From assembly GCA_903945495.1 (NCBI GenBank), contig CAJAVU010000062.1, forward strand, positions 1 through 64,000: a stretch of DNA of 64,000 nucleotides. Direction: 5' to 3'. Position numbers and translations under genes: made by a program. Shown here piece after piece: positions 60,478-64,000 of the stretch. Every line of letters starts with the position of its first letter. Positions within the stretch are counted from its first letter, which is position 1. Source of the DNA: an uncultured Flavobacteriales bacterium (GTDB lineage Bacteria > Bacteroidota > Bacteroidia > Flavobacteriales_D > Crocinitomicaceae). The notes below the pieces were generated by a model that did not search any database, was not told the origin of the DNA, and was given only the letters and a program-made list of their open reading frames with translations.

Positions 60478-60486
60478 TATGTTAAG

Positions 60487-63150
60487 ATGAAAAAACGCTT
60501 AGTAAAAATTGCAAAATGGTTCTTCGGAATTGTTCTGGGTATTTTCTTACTCATCAGCGGCGTTTTGTACTTTTTTAAGGATGAAATCTGTGGGATTGTT
60601 GTTACAGAAGTGAACAAGCACTTAAAAGCAAAAGTTACCGTTTCCGATGTTGATTTAACGTTTTGGTCCACTTTCCCGAATGTTTCCGTCGATTTTAATC
60701 ATGTTTTTATTCCAGATACTTACGCGAATGCAACCAAGTTCGATACCTTGTTGTATTCAGACCGAATTCGTTTGAAATTCAATCCAGTTGATTTGTGGAA
60801 CGAGGATTATCACGTTGAAGCAATTGAAGTACAACCAGGAACCGTTCAGCTGAAGGTGAACGAAAAAGGAGAAATTAATTACGATATTTTCAAGCCTTCT
60901 GAAGATACAACCAGCACGAAATTTGAACTTAAACTAGAGCAAGTTACCTTTGAAGATGTACGCTTTGCTTACAACAATGATGCTACACAGCAACATTATG
61001 AAACTGCTTTGCATCAGATGGAGTTGGAAGGAAATTTTACGGAGAAGATTTTCACCTTACACGCAAAAAGTAATTTAAAGGTTAAAAAAGCGAAAAGTGG
61101 ACAAGTAACCTTGATTTCAAACAAAGAAGCGGCTTTCGATTTGGATATTGAAGTCAATCAAGAAACATCTGTTTTTGAAATTCCGAATGCAATAGTTTAC
61201 TTGGCAAACTTGCCGTTCCAACTAAAAGGAAAAGTAACTCCGAAAGAGTTGAATTTCGAAATTCATTCGAAAGATATTCAGTTGGCTGATGTGGCCAATA
61301 ATTTTTCCATGTCGCAAGTCGACGATATCAAAAAGTTTGAAGGAACAGGAAAAGTCTTTCTGGATTTATTCATCAATGGATTAATTGAATCTACAACGCC
61401 AGTTACAGTCAATTGCGATTTTGGGGTTCTGAATGGAAGTTTGACAGAACCGGTGAAACATCTTAAAGTGAAGAATATTGATCTTCTTGGTAAATACAGC
61501 AATGAAGGAGGTGAAGAAGAGGAATTCTTGAAATTGAGCAAGATTAAGTTTACAACGCCTGGAGGACCATTTTCTGGAAATCTCCTTTTGACAAAGTTCC
61601 GCGAACCAAACTATAAAGGAAATGCGAATGGTGTGATTAATCTGGACTTTTTACATTCCTTATTTCACCTGCCGCATGTCGAGGATATCACTGGAAATGT
61701 CGCTTTGCAAACAGATTTCAATGTGCAAACGAAGATTCAACCAAGCTTAATTCCCGATTACGAAGTAGTCAAATGTGAAGGTTCTATCGATATGCGAAAT
61801 GTTGCCTTGAAGTTGTTGGAAGACAAACGCTATTTCCGTCATGTAAATGGTTCCATGTATCTGCGCAACGATGAAGCTGGAGTGGACAACGTGACGCTGA
61901 ATGTCGGAGCAACTGATTTAGCATTTAACGGTGTTTTTAGGAACATCATTAATTACTTAAAGCACGATGGACAATTAGACGCTGATATTGAAGTCAAAAG
62001 TAATTATATCGATGTTGAAGATTTAGGAACGACTTCGAAAGAGGAAAAAATACAAGACGGAAGAGATTTTGTTTTGCCAGATAACATTGACGGTAAAGTA
62101 TTCATGGATGTTGGGCGTATCAAGTACGAAAAACATGAATTTAAGCAAGTAACAGGAACGATGAATGTTGGGAATCGACGCATTGATTTTCCAGATATCT
62201 CCTTGCGAAATTCAGATGCCAATATTCATGGAAATTTGATCATTGAGGAACGGTATGCCGAAATTTTCCACATTACAACACAAGTAGAAACGGAAAGTGT
62301 TCAGTTTAAATCGCTTTTCAGAGAATGGGATAATTTCCACCAAGATGTCATCAATGAAAACAATATTTTCGGTAAAGTTCAAGCACGTGTTTACTTTGAA
62401 GCACCGTTTGATTTACGCTCAGGAATTGTTTCCGAAAGTATTAAATCACAAGTGTATTTGCGCATTGATGACGGGCGTTTGAAAAATGTGGATGCTTTTA
62501 AATCGATTACTGAAAGTTTAAAAACATCATCAGCAAAATTGGTGATTGGAAAAGACAATATCGTTGGTTTAGAGAAAAAGCTCTTAGATCTGAAGTTCGA
62601 AACATTGGAAAATACGTTTGTCATTCAAAATGGACGTTTGGAAATTCCAGCAATGGTCATTCATACTTCTGCCTTGGATGTTGAGATGTCTGGAACACAC
62701 ACTTTCAGCAATTTGATAGATTACCGTTTTGCCTTCCGTTTCCGCGAGTTGAAAGATAAAAATCGCATTACAGAATTTGGAGAAGAATTGGATGATGGAA
62801 CCGGAATGCGTGTGTACATGCGTATGACCGGATCTATTGACAATCCGATTATTGTCTGGGATAAAACATCCAAAAAAGAACAAGCGAAAGAAAACCGAGA
62901 AATTGAAAAACAAACGGTAAAATCGATGTTGAAATCTGAATTTGGTTTGTTTAGCAAAGACTCAACAGTGAACGATTATCAAAAGAAAGCTGGTCCAAAA
63001 GAAGAATTGAAAATTGAGTTCGGACCAATCAAAGAAGAAGATCCAATCGACACGAAAAAACCGAAAAAGGATTCGAAAATCAAGAACACGTTGAAAGGTT
63101 GGAAAGAACAATCCGAAAAAGAGAAAGCCGAAGAGATTGGTTTTGATTAA
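60487..63150 (+). CDS. AsmA-like envelope protein
   Basis: 887 residues from ATG 60487. One N-terminal membrane segment (about 9-29) is preceded by basic residues (KKRLVKIAKW), leaving the rest in the periplasm. The body has the repeated beta-strand pattern of AsmA-like proteins, with VTVSDVDLTFWSTFPNVSV early and LEIPAMVIHTSALDVEMSG late. The last 80 residues are very rich in Lys and Glu and probably unstructured. AsmA-like proteins span the periplasm and are linked to lipid transport to the outer membrane; function here is inferred. Confidence 0.85.
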   Translation: MKKRLVKIAKWFFGIVLGIFLLISGVLYFFKDEICGIVVTEVNKHLKAKVTVSDVDLTFWSTFPNVSVDFNHVFIPDTYANATKFDTLLYSDRIRLKFNPVDLWNEDYHVEAIEVQPGTVQLKVNEKGEINYDIFKPSEDTTSTKFELKLEQVTFEDVRFAYNNDATQQHYETALHQMELEGNFTEKIFTLHAKSNLKVKKAKSGQVTLISNKEAAFDLDIEVNQETSVFEIPNAIVYLANLPFQLKGKVTPKELNFEIHSKDIQLADVANNFSMSQVDDIKKFEGTGKVFLDLFINGLIESTTPVTVNCDFGVLNGSLTEPVKHLKVKNIDLLGKYSNEGGEEEEFLKLSKIKFTTPGGPFSGNLLLTKFREPNYKGNANGVINLDFLHSLFHLPHVEDITGNVALQTDFNVQTKIQPSLIPDYEVVKCEGSIDMRNVALKLLEDKRYFRHVNGSMYLRNDEAGVDNVTLNVGATDLAFNGVFRNIINYLKHDGQLDADIEVKSNYIDVEDLGTTSKEEKIQDGRDFVLPDNIDGKVFMDVGRIKYEKHEFKQVTGTMNVGNRRIDFPDISLRNSDANIHGNLIIEERYAEIFHITTQVETESVQFKSLFREWDNFHQDVINENNIFGKVQARVYFEAPFDLRSGIVSESIKSQVYLRIDDGRLKNVDAFKSITESLKTSSAKLVIGKDNIVGLEKKLLDLKFETLENTFVIQNGRLEIPAMVIHTSALDVEMSGTHTFSNLIDYRFAFRFRELKDKNRITEFGEELDDGTGMRVYMRMTGSIDNPIIVWDKTSKKEQAKENREIEKQTVKSMLKSEFGLFSKDSTVNDYQKKAGPKEELKIEFGPIKEEDPIDTKKPKKDSKIKNTLKGWKEQSEKEKAEEIGFD

Positions 63151-63222
63151 AGGCTGAACAATCCGTAAAAGATTTTGTTTCTTGAGTAACTTTTGTTCAT
63201 TCGACAACAATTTGAAATCACC

Positions 63223-63230
63223 TATTTTTA
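63223..63230 (+). promoter_or_regulatory. Possible -7 element of DUF255 gene, 4 bases before ATG
   Basis: TATTTTTA (one mismatch to TAnnTTTG), then TTCC, then ATG 63235. Confidence 0.3.
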
Positions 63231-63234
63231 TTCC

Positions 63235-64000
63235 ATGGAAAAATTCACCAATGCTTTAATCAAAGAGACATCACCGTATTTATTGCAACATGCGCATAAT
63301 CCTGTAAACTGGGTTCCGTGGTCGGACGATGTGTTTGAACGCGCACAACAAGAAAACAAATTGGTGTTGGTGAGTGTTGGCTATTCCGCTTGTCACTGGT
63401 GTCACGTAATGGAACACGAATGCTTCGAAGATGAAGAAGTAGCTGCTTTGATGAACAAGTTTTTTATCAGTGTGAAAGTGGATCGTGAAGAACGTCCAGA
63501 TGTAGATCAAGTGTACATGACTGCTGTTCAGTTGATGACGCAAAAAGGTGGTTGGCCACTGAATTGTTTCACGCTTCCTGACGGTCGACCAATTTACGGT
63601 GGAACGTATTTCCCGAAAGAACAATGGATGCATATTTTGCGTTCCTTGGAACATACCTGGCAAAACGATCGCGAGAAAGCGGTGGAATATGCTGAGAATT
63701 TGCACGAAGGAATTATCCGTAGTGAATTGATTGACGAAGCAAAGAAAGTTGAATCCTTTTCAGAAGAACGTTTACATGAATTGGTGTTGCGTTGGTCGCG
63801 CAGTTTTGACAGTATGGAAGGTGGAGATGCGCGTGCTCCAAAATTTCCCTTGCCTTCGAATCTTGAATTTTTATTGGAATACGGCGTTCGCTATGAGCAT
63901 GAAAAAGTGTTGAAGCACGTTGAGTTGACGTTGGATAAAATGGCAATGGGCGGAATCTACGATCAAGTTGGTGGTGGTTTTACGCGCTATTCGGTGGACA
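63235..64000 (+). CDS. DUF255/YyaL-type thioredoxin-fold protein (partial, 3' end cut)
   Basis: The frame is open from ATG 63235 to the window edge, giving the first 255 residues of a protein usually near 650-700. The N-terminus [22 protein letters not shown] is the hallmark of the DUF255/SSP411 family, followed by a thioredoxin-like motif CHWCH (in [11 protein letters not shown]) and [13 protein letters not shown] (alpha/alpha)6 barrel is expected after residue 200 ([16 protein letters not shown]). Function of the family is poorly known. No signal peptide, so probably cytoplasmic. Confidence 0.92.
   Translation, partial: MEKFTNALIKETSPYLLQHAHNPVNWVPWSDDVFERAQQENKLVLVSVGYSACHWCHVMEHECFEDEEVAALMNKFFISVKVDREERPDVDQVYMTAVQLMTQKGGWPLNCFTLPDGRPIYGGTYFPKEQWMHILRSLEHTWQNDREKAVEYAENLHEGIIRSELIDEAKKVESFSEERLHELVLRWSRSFDSMEGGDARAPKFPLPSNLEFLLEYGVRYEHEKVLKHVELTLDKMAMGGIYDQVGGGFTRYSVD

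Noticed and set aside
60475-60486. TTG at 60475 as start of the AsmA-like protein
   Set aside because: It is the end of the -7 box TAACTTTG; ATG 60487 follows at once and gives a normal membrane anchor.
63280-63705. Open frame of 141 codons on the minus strand
   Set aside because: It is antisense to the DUF255 gene, whose CHWCH and family motifs are clear on the plus strand.

Overview
The window looks like ordinary chromosome from a low-GC member of the Bacteroidota, most likely Flavobacteriia. That placement is inferred from secretion-system type IX (T9SS) C-terminal sorting domains, a gliding-motility-type C-terminal domain, the MurF-alanine racemase fusion, a TonB-dependent receptor with a carboxypeptidase-like N-domain, a K+-dependent membrane pyrophosphatase, and many matches to the Bacteroidota -7 promoter element TAnnTTTG. 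A Fluviicola/Crocinitomicaceae-like genome would fit, but the sequence does not prove the genus. I see no rRNA, tRNA, CRISPR array, insertion sequence, integrase or phage gene.

Layout. 1-5.1 kb: structured noncoding start, HMA lipoprotein, sensor kinase, small membrane protein, glyS, engB. 5.2-11.4 kb: giant T9SS protein, M28 peptidase, acidic protein of unknown role. 11.6-14.5 kb: tdk and murF-alr, overlapping. 14.5-21.4 kb: M20 dipeptidase operon, choice-of-anchor L adhesin-like protein, hflX with a lipoprotein cytochrome c and a His-bearing membrane protein. 21.5-27.7 kb: two secreted amidohydrolase-family proteins, partly degenerate, and a PKD/T9SS protein. 27.8-33.3 kb: superoxide dismutase, then a likely operon of TonB receptor, NAD(P)H oxidoreductase, LytS-type kinase and LytTR regulator. 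33.3-39.7 kb: NifU-like scaffold and Mrp ATPase, lipoprotein, CarH-like B12/MerR regulator, serine hydrolase, lipB, sugar-phosphate isomerase. 39.9-44.8 kb: thioesterase, then an envelope operon (LTA-synthase-like enzyme, GT-C-like membrane protein, GT9). 44.9-49.4 kb: thioredoxin, membrane pyrophosphatase with a cysteine-rich tail, vWA protein. 49.8-56.8 kb: five signalling proteins without any DNA-binding output domain. 56.9-64 kb: PfkB kinase, DUF349 protein and membrane protein operon, AsmA-like protein, and the first part of a DUF255 thioredoxin-fold protein.

No complete, plainly new defence or mobile system is visible. The best leads are: the 121-residue tail with 17 Cys on the pyrophosphatase; a recurring arrangement in which the -7 promoter box sits 4-5 bases before the start codon, implying leaderless mRNAs; the kinase/receiver cluster with orphan receivers and a kinase carrying an insertion in its dimerisation domain; the TonB receptor-LytTR operon with TTGAACT repeats upstream; and the CarH-like regulator.

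Starts were moved downstream where an upstream TTG is itself part of a promoter or where a clear signal peptide or domain start lies at an internal ATG.
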